DNA from: Blastomussa wellsi
Taxonomy: Eukaryota > Cnidaria > Anthozoa > Scleractinia > Plerogyridae
Direction of reading: 5' to 3'
Length of the DNA: 64,000 nt
Assembly (NCBI GenBank): GCA_947652115.1
Contig: OX393567.1
Coordinates: 3,363,938-3,427,937 of the forward strand
Each line of letters starts with the position of its first letter. The first letter of the stretch is position 1. Shown piece after piece: positions 46,034-59,556 of the stretch. Both the position numbers and the translations under genes were made by a program. The notes under the pieces were generated by a model. The model saw only the letters and a program-made list of their open reading frames with translations, was not told the origin of the DNA and made no database searches.

Positions 46034-47741
46034 GACTTTTTATGCTAATATGCCCAAGGGATTGCAAAGGTGGCCTAGCGGTCATCGTGGCGCGCAACGA
46101 GGACAGAAACGTCACCAGAGGTCGAGGGTTCGAGTCTCGCTCATAGGGATTATTCTACAACTGGCTTGGGGGCCGAATAATTCCTCCCCGGAGTGGAGAT
46201 TTGGATCTAAGACTAAGGAATTACTCTCGATCAGGCTTGGGGGCCGGGTAATTCCTCCCCGGAATCCGATTTTTATTTTTTAAAAACTTTTTTGGGTAAA
46301 TTTGGGCGTTATTTCTTTTTTTTTTTTTGCACTGCCTTAATTGGAAAGATATCCAGATTTTTTAAAAATTAGGCGGATTTTACATTTTCTTTTCTTCATT
46401 TTGGTAGCGAAAACCTCTGTTTGGTAAAATAAAGATACACTTAATTCGAAAGAAATGCATTTTGTGGAATTTGCAGAAGAATCTGATGACCAAATAGAAG
46501 TTCTCTCGTTTCTTTCTTCCAGGAGCTTGAGACCATGCATGGATTTAGGACGCATTCAGGTAAGCTCTCGCGCTCGAATTGTCTGTATTTATTAGATGCC
46601 ATTTCATGACTCTTGCATAAAGAAAAAATTCAGTCTGCTCAACTGGCGGGAATGTTTTGATTGAGCGGCAGAGCATGCAACTCCCTCAAGTTCCAACTTT
46701 TTGACCCAGCATGTCATTCCGGAAACGAAACACTATTTCATTTATGAAATAGCTCTTTGTTGCCATTGTTAGCAAGTCTCGATCTCCAGATAACGATCGA
46801 TTTGAAATTCGACAACGCCCGCTAAACTGAAATTGATCTCTAGAATTATTTGTTCTGCCTTCTAAAGGAAATTTGCTGAAGGACATCATTAAGTCCAATG
46901 AAGGTGAAAGTCTAACGATTTGATAGTTATGGGTCGGCTATTATCTTGCCTTAGCAAAGGTCGAACTGGTTGACTCCAATGCACTCCGACTCGTTCCGTC
47001 GTGCGAGGCAAGAAAATGAAGTGCTTGCTTTAGAAGGCAAAGGGCCTTTGGTCACATCAAATACGACTAGTAACCAGACTTATTGCATGATTTGAAAGAC
47101 GTCTTATCGATATTTGGCTTGAACTTGACTGTGGCGAAAGACAAAGGGGGGAGGGAGCTAATCGTACACAAGACTCTTGGTAGTTGAAACAGGGTAAAAA
47201 AAGCCTGGAAGATAAAGATCACGAGAATTGAATAAATATTCTGATAAATCAATAGTATAGTAGTATCAATAGTATTGTACCGAAACGTGAACGGGCGAAG
47301 CTGCGGCCGGTCTTCTGCGACAACTGGATGGTTGACAAACGAACAAGAAGCTTCGAAGGAAAAAAATGGCCGACAAAACAACTCTAACCGAAAATAACGA
47401 AATCACACAAAACGAGAACAAGGTACAAAGGACCCTAAACGAAAAAAATTGCAGGGCCTCCGGCCATACTCTGGTTAGGTCAATGAGCGATGATCTGAGT
47501 CAAATGTGTTTTGATCTCAGACAATGGCCAAGACTTGTGGGATGTGCAGTTTGACTGGCTTTAAACAATTTAACGGAGGCTTAAGAATCCCTGAATTTGA
47601 ATTATTTTCAAGGTCTAGATTCTTGCGAAACATTAATCCCACCTAATGAAATTTGAAGTTTGCTGTTTTTAACCCATTTTAACTGTTCTAACAGAGTACG
47701 CATTCTCAGTCACAACCCCTAATTTGCAAACTAAACACACC
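46034..47741 (+). repeat. Array unit 6 (1708 bp, dimer member B with full tail)
   Basis: Matches unit 4 through most of its length (GATTGCAAAGG, NEKNC codons) but has the full tail (CATTAATCCC and CTAACAGAGTACGC), so it looks chimeric. Confidence 0.95.
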
Positions 47742-49416
47742 GACTTTTTATGCTAATATGCCCAAGGGATTACAGAGGTGGCCTAGCGGTCATCGTGGCG
47801 CGCAACAAGGACAGAAACGTCACCAGAGGTCGAGGGTTCGAGTCTCGCTCTTAGGGATTATTCTACAACTGGCTTGGGGGCCGAATAATTCCTCCCCGGA
47901 GTGGAGATTTGGATCTAAGACTAAGGAATTACTCTCGATCAGGCTTGGGGGCCGGGTAATTCCTCCCCGGAATCCGATTTTTATTTTTTAAAAACTTTTT
48001 TGGGTAAATTTGGGCGTTATTTCCTTTTTTTTTTGTACTGCCTTAATTGGAAAGATATCCAGATTTTTTAAAAATTAGGCGGATTTTACATTTTCTTTTC
48101 TTCATTTTGGTAGCGAAAACCTCTGTTTGGTAAAATAAAGATACACTTAATTCGAAAGAAATGCATTTTGTGGAATTTGCAGAAGAATCTGATGACCAAA
48201 TAGAAGTTCTCTCGTTTCTTTCTTCCAGGAGCTTGAGACCATGCATGGATTTAGGACGCATTCAGGTAAGCTCTCGCGCTCGAATTGTCTGTATTTATTA
48301 GATGCCATTTCATGACTCTTGCATAAAGAAAAAATTCAGTCTGCTCAACTGGCGGGAATGTTTTGATTGAGCGGCAGAGCATGCAACTCCCTCAAGTTCC
48401 AACTTTTTGACCCAGCATGTTATTCCGGAAACGAAACACTATTTCATTTATGAAATAGCTCTTTGTTGCCATTGTTTTGAAATTCGACAACGCCCGCTAA
48501 ACTGAAATTGATCTCTAGAATTATTTGTTCTGCCTTCTAAAGGAAATTTGCTGAAGGACATCATTAAGTCCAATGAAGGTGAAAGTCTAACGATTTGATA
48601 GTTATGGGTCGGCTATTATCTTGCCTTAGCAAAGGTCGAACTGGTTGACTCCAATGCACTCCGACTCGTTCCGTCGTGCGAGGCAAGAAAATGAAGTGCT
48701 TGCTTTAGAAGGCAAAGGGCCTTTGGTCACATCAAATACGACTAGTAACCAGACTTATTGCATGATTTGAAAGACGTCTTATCGATATTTGGCTTGAACT
48801 TGACTGTGGCGAAAGACAAAGGGGGGAGGGAGCTAATCGTACACAAGACTCTTGGTAGTTGAAACAGGGTAACAAAAGCCTGGAAGATAAAGATCACGAG
48901 AATTGAATAAATATTCTGATAAATCAATAGTATAGTAGTATCAATAGTATTGTACCGAAACGTGAACGGGCTGAGCTGCGGCCGGTCTTCTGTGACAACT
49001 GGATGGTTGACAAACGAACAAGAAGCTTCGAAGGAAAAAAATGGCCGACAAAACAACTCTAACCGAAAATAACGAAATCACACAAAACGAGAACAAGGTA
49101 CAAAGGACCCTGAACCAAAAAAATTGCAGGGCCTCCGGCCATACTCTGGTTAGGTCAATGAGCGATGATCTGAGTCAAATGTGTTTTGATCTCGGACAAT
49201 GGCCAAGACTTGTGGGATGTGCAGTTTGACTGGCTTTAAACAATTTAACGGAGGCTTAAGAATCCCTGAATTTGAATCATTTTCAAGGTCTAGATTCTTG
49301 CGAAACATTAATCCCACCTAATGAAATTTGAAGTTTGCTGTTTTTAACCCATTTTAACTGTTCTAACAGAGTACGCATTCTCAGTCACAACCCCTAATTT
49401 GCAAACTAAACACACC
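47742..49416 (+). repeat. Array unit 7 (1675 bp, first 31-bp deletion)
   Basis: The junction CATTGTTTTGAAATTC marks the 31-bp deletion, on a background that otherwise resembles units 8-10 (CTCTTGCATAAAG, CACTATTTC). Private changes include CAACAAGG and ATGTTATTCC. Confidence 0.95.
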
Positions 49417-51121
49417 GACTTTTTATGCTAATATGCCCAAGGGATTACAGAGGTGGCCTAGCGGTCATCGTGGCGCGCAACGAGGACAGAAACGTCACCA
49501 GAGGTCGAGGGTTCGAGTCTCGCTCATAGGGATTATTCTACAACTGGCTTGGGGGCCGAATAATTCCTCCCCGGAGTGGAGATTTGGATCTAAGACTAAG
49601 GAATTACTCTCGATCAGGCTTGGGGGCCGAATAATTCCTCCCCGGAATCCGATTTTTATTTTTAAAAACATTTTTGGGTAAATTTGGGCGTTATTTCCTT
49701 TTTTTTTTGCACTGCCTTAATTGGAAAGATATCCAGATTTTTTAAAAATTAGGCGGATTTTACATTTTCTTTTCTTCATTTTGGTAGCGAAAACCTCTGT
49801 TTGGTAAAATAAAGATACACTTAATTCGAAAGAAATGCATTTTGTGGAATTTGCAGAAGAATCTGATGACCAAATAGAAGTTCTCTCGTTTCTTTCTTCC
49901 AGGAGCTTGAGACCATGCATGGATTTAGGACGCATTCAGGTAAGCTCTCGCGCTCGAATTGTCTGTATTTATTAGATGCCATTTCATGACTCTTGCATAA
50001 AGAAAAAATTCAGTCTGCTCAACTGGCGGGAATGTTTTGATTGAGCGGCAGAGCATGCAACTCCCTCAAGTTCCAACGTTTTGACCCAGCATGTCATTCC
50101 GGAAACGAAACACTATTTCATTTATGAAATAGCTCTTTGTTGCCATTGTTAGCAAGTCTCGATCTCCAGATAACGATCGATTTGAAATTCGACAACGCCC
50201 GCTAAACTGAAATTGATCTCTAGAATTATTTGTTCTGCCTTCTAAAGGAAACTTGCTGAAGGACATCATTAAGTCCAATGAAGGTGAAAGTCTAACGATT
50301 TGATAGTTATGGGTCGGCTATTATCTTGCCTTAGCAAAGGTCGAACTGGTTGACTCCAATGCACTCCGACTCGTTCCGTCGTGCGAGGCAAGAAAATGAA
50401 GTGCTTTCTTTAGAAGGCAAAGGGCCTTTGGTCACATCAAATACGACTAGTAACCAGACTTATTGCATGATTTGAAAGACGTCTTATCGATATTTGGCTT
50501 GAACTTGACTGTGGCGAAAGACAAAGGGGGGAGGGAGCTAATCGTACACAAGACTCTTGGTAGTTGAAACAGGGTAACAAAAGCCTGGAAGATAAAGATC
50601 ACGAGAATTGAATAAATATTCTGATAAATCAATAGTATAGTAGTATCAATAGTATTGTACCGAAACGTGAACGGGCTGAGCTGCGGCCGGTCTTCTGCGA
50701 CAACTGGATGGTTGAGAAACGAACAAGAAGCTTCGAAGGAAAAAAATGGCCGACAAAACAACTCTAACCGAAAATAACGAAATCACACAAAACGAGAACA
50801 AGGTACAAAGGACCCTGAACCAAAAAAATTGCAGGGCCTCCGGCCATACTCTGGTTAGGTCAATGAGCGATGATCTGAGTCAAATGTGTTTTGATCTCGG
50901 ACAATGGCCAAGACTTGTGGGATGTGCAGTTTGACTGGCTTTAAACAATTTAACGGAGGCTTAAGAATCCCTGAATTTGAATTATTTTCAAGGTCTAGAT
51001 TCTTGCGAAACATTAATCCCACCTAATGAAATTTGAAGTTTGCTGTTTTTAACCCATTTTAACTGTTCTAACAGAGTACGCATTCTCAGTCACAACCCCT
51101 AATTTGCAAACTAAACACACC
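49417..51121 (+). repeat. Array unit 8 (1705 bp, full-length class)
   Basis: It retains the 31-bp segment and has AATAATT in both GC-rich motifs. Private CCAACGTTTTG and GTGCTTTCTTT; GGTTGAGAAACG is shared with unit 13. Confidence 0.95.
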
Positions 51122-52827
51122 GACTTTTTATGCTAACTATGCCCAAGGGATTACAGAGGTGGCCTAGCGGTCATCGTGGCGCGCAACGAGGACAGAAACG
51201 TCACCAGAGGTCGAGGGTTCGAGTCTCGCTCATAGGGATTATTCTACAACTGGCTTGGGGGCCGAATAATTCCTCCCCGGAGTGGAGATTTGGATCTAAG
51301 ACTAAGGAATTACTCTCGATCAGGCTTGGGGGCCGGGTAATTCCTCCCCGGAATCCGATTTTTATTTTTTAAAAACTTTTTTAGGTTAGTTTGGGCGTTA
51401 TTTCCTTTTTTTTTGCACTGCCTTAATTGGAAAGATATCCAGATTTTATAAAAATTAGGCGGATTTTACATTTTCTTTTCTTCATTTTGGTAGCGAAAAC
51501 CTCTGTTTGGTAAAATAAAGATACACTTAATTCGAAAGAAATGCATTTTGTGGAATTTGCAGAAGAATCTGATGACCAAATAGAAGTTCTCTCGTTTCTT
51601 TCTTCCAGGAGCTTGAGACCATGCATGGATTTAGGACGCATTCAGGTAAGCTCTCGCGCTCGAATTGTCTGTATTTATTAGATGCCATTTCATGACTCTT
51701 GCATAAAGAAAAAATTCAGTCTGCTCAACTGGCGGGAATGTTTTGATTGAGCGGCAGAGCATGCAACTCCCTCAAGTTCCAACTTTTTGACCCAGCATGT
51801 CATTCCGGAAACGAAACACTATTTCATTTATGAAATAGCTCTTTGTTGCCATTGTTAGCAAGTCTCGATCTCCAGATAACGATCGATTTGAAATTCGACA
51901 ACGCCCGCTAAACTGAAATTGATCTCTAGAATTATTTGTTCTGCCTTCTAAAGGAAATTTGCTGAAGGACATCATTAAGTCCAATGAAGGTGAAAGTCTA
52001 ACGATTTGATAGTTATGAGTCGGCTATTATCTTGCCTTAGCAAAGGTCGAACTGGTTGACTCCAATGCACTCCGACTCGTTCCGTCGTGCGAGGCAAGAA
52101 AATGAAGTGCTTGCTTTAGAAGGCAAAGGGCCTTTGGTCACATCAAATACGACTAGTAACCAGACTTATTGCATGATTTGAAAGACGTCTTATCGATATT
52201 TGGCTTGAACTTGACTGTGGCGAAAGACAAAGGGGGGAGGGAGCTAATCGTACACAAGACTCTTGGTAGTTGAAACAGGGTAACAAAAACCTGGAAGATA
52301 AAGATCACGAGAATTGAATAAATATTCTGATAAATCAATAGTATAGTAGTATCAATAGTATTGTACCGAAACGTGAACGGGCTGAGCTGCGGCCGGTCTT
52401 CTGCGACAACTGGATGGTTGACAAACGAAAGAGAAGCTTCGAAGGAAAAAAATGGCCGACAAAACAACTCTAACCGAAAATAACGAAATCACACAAAACG
52501 AGAACAAGGTACAAAGGACCCTGAACCAAAAAAATTGCAGGGCCTCCGGCCATACTCTGGTTAGGTCAATAAGCGATGATCTGAGTCAAATGTGTTTTGA
52601 TCTCGGACAATGGCCAAGACTTGTGGGATGTGCAGTTTGACTGGCTTTAAACAATTTAACGGAGGCTTAAGAATCCCTGAATTTGAATTATTTTCAAGGT
52701 CTAGATTCTTGCGAAACATTAATCCCACCTAATGAAATTTGAAGTTTGCTGTTTTTAACCCATTTTAACTGTTCTAACAGAGTACGCATTCTCAGTCACA
52801 ACCCCTAATTTGCAAACTAAACACACC
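51122..52827 (+). repeat. Array unit 9 (1706 bp, full-length class)
   Basis: It has GCTAACTATGCCC at the start (one extra base, shared with unit 10), private TTAGGTTAGTTTGGG, and GTCAATAAGCG, which changes M to I in the 62-codon frame. Confidence 0.95.
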
Positions 52828-54533
52828 GACTTTTTATGCTAACTATGCCCAAGGGATTACAGAGGTGGCCTAGCGGTCATCCTTGCGCGCAACGAGGACA
52901 GAAACGTCACCAGAGGTCGAGGGTTCGAGTCTCGCTCATAGGGATTATTCTACAACTGGCTTGGGGGCCGAATAATTCCTCCCCGGAGTGGAGATTTGGA
53001 TCTAAGACTAAGGAATTACTCTCGATCAGGCTTGGGGGCCGGGTAATTCCTCCCCGGAATCCGATTTTTATTTTTTTAAAACGTTTTTGGGTAAATTTGG
53101 GCGTTATTTCCTTTTTTTTTGCACTGCCTTAATTGGAAAGATATCCAGATTTTTTAAAAATTAGGCGGATTTTACATTTTCTTTTCTTCATTTTGGTAGC
53201 GAAAACCTCTGTTTGGTAAAATAAAGATACACTTAATTCGAAAGAAATGCATTTTGTGGAATTTGCAGAAGAATCTGATGACCAAATAGAAGTTCTCTCG
53301 TTTCTTTCTTCCAGGAGCTTGAGACCATGCATGGATTTAGGACGCATTCAGGTAAGCTCTCGCGCTCGAATTGTCTGTATTTATTAGATGCCATTTCATG
53401 ACTCTTGCATAAAGAAAAAATTCAGTCTGCTCAACTGGCGGGAATGTTTTGATTGAGCGGCAGAGCATGCAACTCCCTCAAGTTCCAACTTTTTGACCCA
53501 GCATGTCATTCCGGAAACGAAACACTATTTCATTTATGAAATAGCTCTTTGTTGCCATTGTTAGCAAGTCTCGATCTCCAGATAACGATCGATTTGAAAT
53601 TCGACAACGCCCGCTAAACTGAAATTGATCTCTAGAATTATTTGTTCTGCCTTCTAAAGGAAATTTGCTGAAGGACATCATTAAGTCCAATGAAGGTGAA
53701 AGTCTAACGATTTGATAGTTATGGGTCGGCTATTATCTTGCCTTAGCAAAGGTCGAACTGGTTGACTCCAATGCACACCGACTCGTTCCGTCGTGCGAGG
53801 CAAGAAAATGAAGTGCTTGCTTTAGAAGGCAAAGGGCCTTTGGTCACATCAAATACGACTAGTAACCAGACTTATTGCATGATTTGAAAGACGTCTTATC
53901 GATATTTGGCTTGAACTTGACTGTGGCGAAAGACAAAGGGGGGAGGGAGCTAATCGTACACAAGACTCTTGGTAGTTGAAACAGGGTAACAAAAGCCTGG
54001 AAGATAAAGATCACGAGAATTGAATAAATATTCTGATAAATCAATAGTATAGTAGTATCAATAACATTGTACCGAAACGTGAACGGGCTGAGCTGCGGCC
54101 GGTCTTCTGCGACAACTGGATGGTTGACAAACGAACAAGAAGCTTCGAAGGAAAAAAATGGCCGACAAAACAACTCTAACCGAAAATAACGAAATCACAC
54201 AAAACGAGAACAAGGTACAAAGGACCCTGAACCAAAAAAATTGCAGGGCCTCCGGCCATACTCTGGTTAGGTCAATGAGCGATGATCTGAGTCAAATGTG
54301 TTTTGATCTCGGACAATGGCCAAGACTTGTGGGATGTGCAGTTTGACTGGCTTTAAACAATTTAACGGAGGCTTAAGAATCCCTGAATTTTAATTATTTT
54401 CAAGGTCTAGATTCTTGCGAAACATTAATCCCACCTAATGAAATTTGAAGTTTGCTGTTTTTAACCCATTTTAACTGTTCTAACAGAGTACGCATTCTCA
54501 GTCACAACCCCTAATTTGCAAACTAACCAAACC
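52828..54533 (+). repeat. Array unit 10 (1706 bp, full-length class)
   Basis: Shares the extra C with unit 9. Private changes: CATCCTTGCGCGC in the tRNA-like head, ATAACATTG, and AACCAAACC at the unit end. Confidence 0.95.
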
Positions 54534-56207
54534 GACTTTTTATGCTAATATGCCCAAGGGATTACAGAGGTGGCCTAGCGGTCATCGTGGCGCGCAACGA
54601 GGACAGAAACGTCACCAGAGGTCGAGGGTTCGAGTCTCGCTCATAGGGATTATTCTACAACTGGCTTGGGGGCCGAATAATTCCTCCCCGGAGTGGAGAT
54701 TTGGATCTAAGACTAAGGAATTACTCTCGATCAGGCTTGGGGGCCGGGTAATTCCTCCCCGGAATCCGATTTTTATTTTTTAAAAACTTTTTTGGGTAAA
54801 TTTGGGCGTTATTTCCTTTTTTTTTTGCACTGCCTTAATTGGAAAGATATCCAGATTTTATAAAAATTAGGCGGATTTTACATTTTCTTTTCTTCATTTT
54901 AGTAGCGAAAACCTCTGTTTGGTAAAATAAGATACAGTTAATTCGAAACAAATGCATTTTGTGGAATTTGCAGAAGAATCTGATGACCAAATAGAAGTTC
55001 TCTCGTTTCTTTCTTCCAGGAGCTTGAGACCATGCATGGATTTAGGACGCATTCAGGTAAGCTCTCGCGCTCGAATTGTCTGTATTTATTAGATGCCATT
55101 TCATGACTCCTGCATAAAGAAAAAATTCAGTCAGCTCAACTGGCGGGAATGTTTTGATTGAGCGGCAGAGCATGCAACTCCCTCAAGTTCCAACTTTTTG
55201 ACCCAGCATGTCATTCCGGAATCGAAACACTGTTTCATTTATGAAATAGCTCTTTGTTGCCATTGTTTTGAAATTCGACAACGCCCGCTAAACTGAAATT
55301 GATCTCTAGAATTATTTGTTCTGCCTTCTAAAGGAAATTTGCTGAAGGACATCATTAAGTCCAATGAAGGTGAAAGTCTAACGATTTGATAGTTATGGGT
55401 CGGCTATTATCTTGCCTTAGCAAAGGTCGAACTGGTTGACTCCAATGCACTCCGACTCGTTCCGTCGTGCGAGGCAAGAAAATGAAGTGCTTGCTTTAGA
55501 AGGCAAAGGGCCTTTGGTCACATCAAATACGACTAGTAACCAGACTTATTGCATGATTTGAAAGACGTCTTATCGATATTTGGCTTGAACTTGACTGTGG
55601 CGAAAGGCAAAGGGGGGAGGGAGCTAATCGTACACAAGACTCTTGGTAGTTGAAACAGGGTAACAAAAGCCTGGAAGATAAAGATCACGAGAATTGAATA
55701 AATATTCTGATAAATCAATAGTATAGTAGTATCAATAGTATTGTACCGGAACGTGAACGGGCTGAGCTGCGGCCGGTCTTCTGCGACAACTGGATGGTTG
55801 ACAAACGAACAAGAAGCTTCGAAGGAAAAAAATGGCCGACAAAACAACTCTAACCGAAAATAACGAAATCACACAAAACGAGAACAAGGTACAAAGGACC
55901 CTGAACCAAAAAAATTGCAGGGCCTCCGGCCATACTCTGGTTAGGTCAATGAGCGATGATCTGAGTCAAATGTGTTTTGATCTCGGACAATGGCCAAGAC
56001 TTGTGGGATGTGCAGTTTGACTGGCTTTAAACAATTTAACGGAGGCTTAAGAATCCCTGAATTTGAATTATTTTCAAGGTCTAGATTCTTGCGAAACATT
56101 AATCCCACCTAATGAAATTTGAAGTTTGCTGTTTTTAACCCATTTTAACTGTTCTAACAGAGTACGCATTCTCAGTCACAACCCCTAATTTGCAAACTAA
56201 ACACACC
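54534..56207 (+). repeat. Array unit 11 (1674 bp, 31-bp deletion class)
   Basis: First of the right-hand class: 31-bp deletion plus GACTCCTGC, TCAGTCAGC, CACTGTTTC and ACCGGAACG. Also TTTTAGTAGCG, GATACAGTT and CGAAAGGCAAAGG, shared only with unit 12. Confidence 0.95.
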
Positions 56208-57881
56208 GACTTTTTATGCTAATATGCCCAAGGGATTACAGAGGTGGCCTAGCGGTCATCGTGGCGCGCAACGAGGACAGAAACGTCACCAGAGGTCGAG
56301 GGTTCGAGTCTCGCTCATAGGGATTATTCTACAACTGGCTTGGGGGCCGAATAATTCCTCCCCGGAGTGGAGATTTGGATCTAAGACTAAGGAATTACTC
56401 TCGATCAGGCTTGGGGGCCGGGTAATTCCTCCCCGGAATCCGATTTTTATTTTTTAAAAACTTTTTTGGGTAAATTTGGGCGTTATTTCCTTTTTTTTTT
56501 GCACTGCCTTAATTGGAAAGATATCCAGATTTTATAAAAATTAGGCGGATTTTACATTTTCTTTTCTTCATTTTAGTAGCGAAAACCTCTGTTTGGTAAA
56601 ATAAGATACAGTTAATTCGAAACAAATGCATTTTGTGGAATTTGCAGAAGAATCTGATGACCAAATAGAAGTTCTCTCGTTTCTTTCTTCCAGGAGCTTG
56701 AGACCATGCATGGATTTAGGACGCATTCAGGTAAGCTCTCGCGCTCGAATTGTCTGTATTTATTAGATGCCATTTCATGACTCCTGCATAAAGAAAAAAT
56801 TCAGTCAGCTCAACTGGCGGGAATGTTTTGATTGAGCGGCAGAGCATGCAACTCCCTCAAGTTCCAACTTTTTGACCCAGCATGTCATTCCGGAATCGAA
56901 ACACTGTTTCATTTATGAAATAGCTCTTTGTTGCCATTGTTTTGAAATTCGACAACGCCCGCTAAACTGAAATTGATCTCTAGAATTATTTGTTCTGCCT
57001 TCTAAAGGAAATTTGCTGAAGGACATCATTAAGTCCAATGAAGGTGAAAGTCTAACGATTTGATAGTTATGGGTCGGCTATTATCTTGCCTTAGCAAAGG
57101 TCGAACTGGTTGACTCCAATGCACTCCGACTCGTTCCGTCGTGCGAGGCAAGAAAATGAAGTGCTTGCTTTAGAAGGCAAAGGGCCTTTGGTCACATCAA
57201 ATACGACTAGTAACCAGACTTATTGCATGATTTGAAAGACGTCTTATCGATATTTGGCTTGAACTTGACTGTGGCGAAAGGCAAAGGGGGGAGGGAGCTA
57301 ATCGTACACAAGACTCTTGGTAGTTGAAACAGGGTAACAAAAGCCTGGAAGATAAAGATCACGAGAATTGAATAAATATTCTGATAAATCAATAGTATAG
57401 TAGTATCAATAGTATTGTACCGGAACGTGAACGGGCTGAGCTGCGGCCGGTCTTCTGCGACAACTGGATGGTTGACAAACGAACAAGAAGCTTCGAAGGA
57501 AAAAAATGGCCGACAAAACAACTCTAACCGAAAATAACGAAATCACACAAAACGAGAACAAGGTACAAAGGACCCTGAACCAAAAAAATTGCAGGGCCTC
57601 CGGCCATACTCTGGTTAGGTCAATGAGCGATGATCTGAGTCAAATGTGTTTTGATCTCGGACAATGGCCAAGACTTGTGGGATGTGCAGTTTGACTGGCT
57701 TTAAACAATTTAACGGAGGCTTAAGAATCCCTGAATTTGAATTATTTTCAAGGTCTAGATTCTTGCGAAACATTAATCCCACCTAATGAAATTTGAAGTT
57801 TGCTGTTTTTAACCCATTTTAACTGTTCTAACAGAGTACGCATTCTCAGTCACAACCCCTAATTTGCAAACTAAACACACC
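56208..57881 (+). repeat. Array unit 12 (1674 bp, apparent duplicate of unit 11)
   Basis: I found no difference from unit 11 at any marker and the length is equal. Either a very recent duplication or an assembly echo. Confidence 0.95.
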
Positions 57882-59556
57882 GACTTTTTATGCTAATATG
57901 CCCAAGGGATTACAGAGGTGGCCTAGCGGTCATCGTGGCGCGCAACGAGGACAGAAACGTCACCAGAGGTCGAGGGTTCGAGTCTCGCTCATAGGGATTA
58001 TTCTACAACTGGCTTGGGGGCCGAATAATTCCTCCCCGGAGTGGAGATTTGGATCTAAGACTAAGGAATTACTCTCGATCAGGCTTGGGGGCCGGGTAAT
58101 TCCTCCCCGGAATCCGATTTTTATTTTTTAAAAACTTTTTTGGGTAAATTTGGGCGTTATTTCCTTTTTTTTTTGCACTGCCTTAATTGGAAAGATATCC
58201 AGATTTTATAAAAATTAGGCGGATTTTACATTTTCTTTTCTTCATTTTGGTAGCGAAAACCTCTGTTTGGTAAAATAAAGATACACTTAATTCGAAAGAA
58301 ATGCATTTTGTGGAATTTGCAGAAGAATCTGATGACCAAATAGAAGTTCTCTCGTTTCTTTCTTCCAGGAGCTTGAGACCATGCATGGATTTAGGACGCA
58401 TTCAGGTAAGCTCTCGCGCTCGAATTGTCTGTATTTATTAGATGCCATTTCATGACTCCTGCATAAAGAAAAAATTCAGTCAGCTCAACTGGCGGGAATG
58501 TTTTGATTGAGCGGCAGAGCATGCAACTCCCTCAAGTTCCAACTTTTTGACCCAGCACGTCATTCCGGAAACGAAACACTGTTTCATTTATGAAATAGCT
58601 CTTTGTTGCCATTGTTTTGAAATTCGACAACGCCCGCTAAACTGAAATTGATCTCTAGAATTATTTGTTCTGCCTTCTAAAGGAAACTTGCTGAAGGACA
58701 TCATTAAGTCCAATGAAGGTGAAAGTCTAACGATTTGATAGTTATGGGTCGGCTATTATCTTGCCTTAGCAAAGGTCGAACTGGTTGACTCCAAAGCACT
58801 CCGACTCGTTCCGTCGTGCGAGGCAAGAAAATGAAGTGCTTGCTTTAGAAGGCAAAGGGCCTTTGGTCACATCAAATACGACTAGTAACCAGACTTATTG
58901 CATAATTTGAAAGACGTCTTATCGATATTTGGCTTGAACTTGACTGTGGCGAAAGACAAAGGGGGGAGGGAGCTAATCGTACACAAGACTCTTGGTAGTT
59001 GAAACAGGGTAACAAAAGCCTGGAAGATAAAGATCACGAGAATTGAATAAATATTCTGATAAATCAATAGTATAGTAGTATCAATAGTATTGTACCGGAA
59101 CGTGAACGGGCTGAGCTGCGGCCGGTCTTCTGCGACAACTGGATGGTTGAGAAACGAACAAGAAGCTTCGAAGGAAAAAAATGGCCGACAAAACAACTCT
59201 AACCGAAAATAACGAAATCACACAAAACGAGAACAAGGTACAAAGGACCCTGAACCAAAAAAATTGCAGGGCCTCCGGCCATACTCTGGTTAGGTCAATG
59301 AGCGATGATCTGAGTCAAATGTGTTTTGATCTCGGACAATGGCCAAGACTTGTGGGATGTGCAGTTTGACTGGCTTTAAACAATTTAACGGAGGCTTAAG
59401 AATCCCTGAATTTGAATTATTTTCAAGGTCTAGATTCTTGCGAAACATTAATCCCACCTAATGAAATTTGAAGTTTGCTGTTTTTAACCCATTTTAACTG
59501 TTCTAACAGAGTACGCATTCTCAGTCACAACCCCTAATTTGCAAACTAAACACACC
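57882..59556 (+). repeat. Array unit 13 (1675 bp, 31-bp deletion class)
   Basis: Private CAGCACGTC, CCAAAGCACTCC and GCATAATTTG. GGAAACTTGC is shared with units 14-16. Confidence 0.95.
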
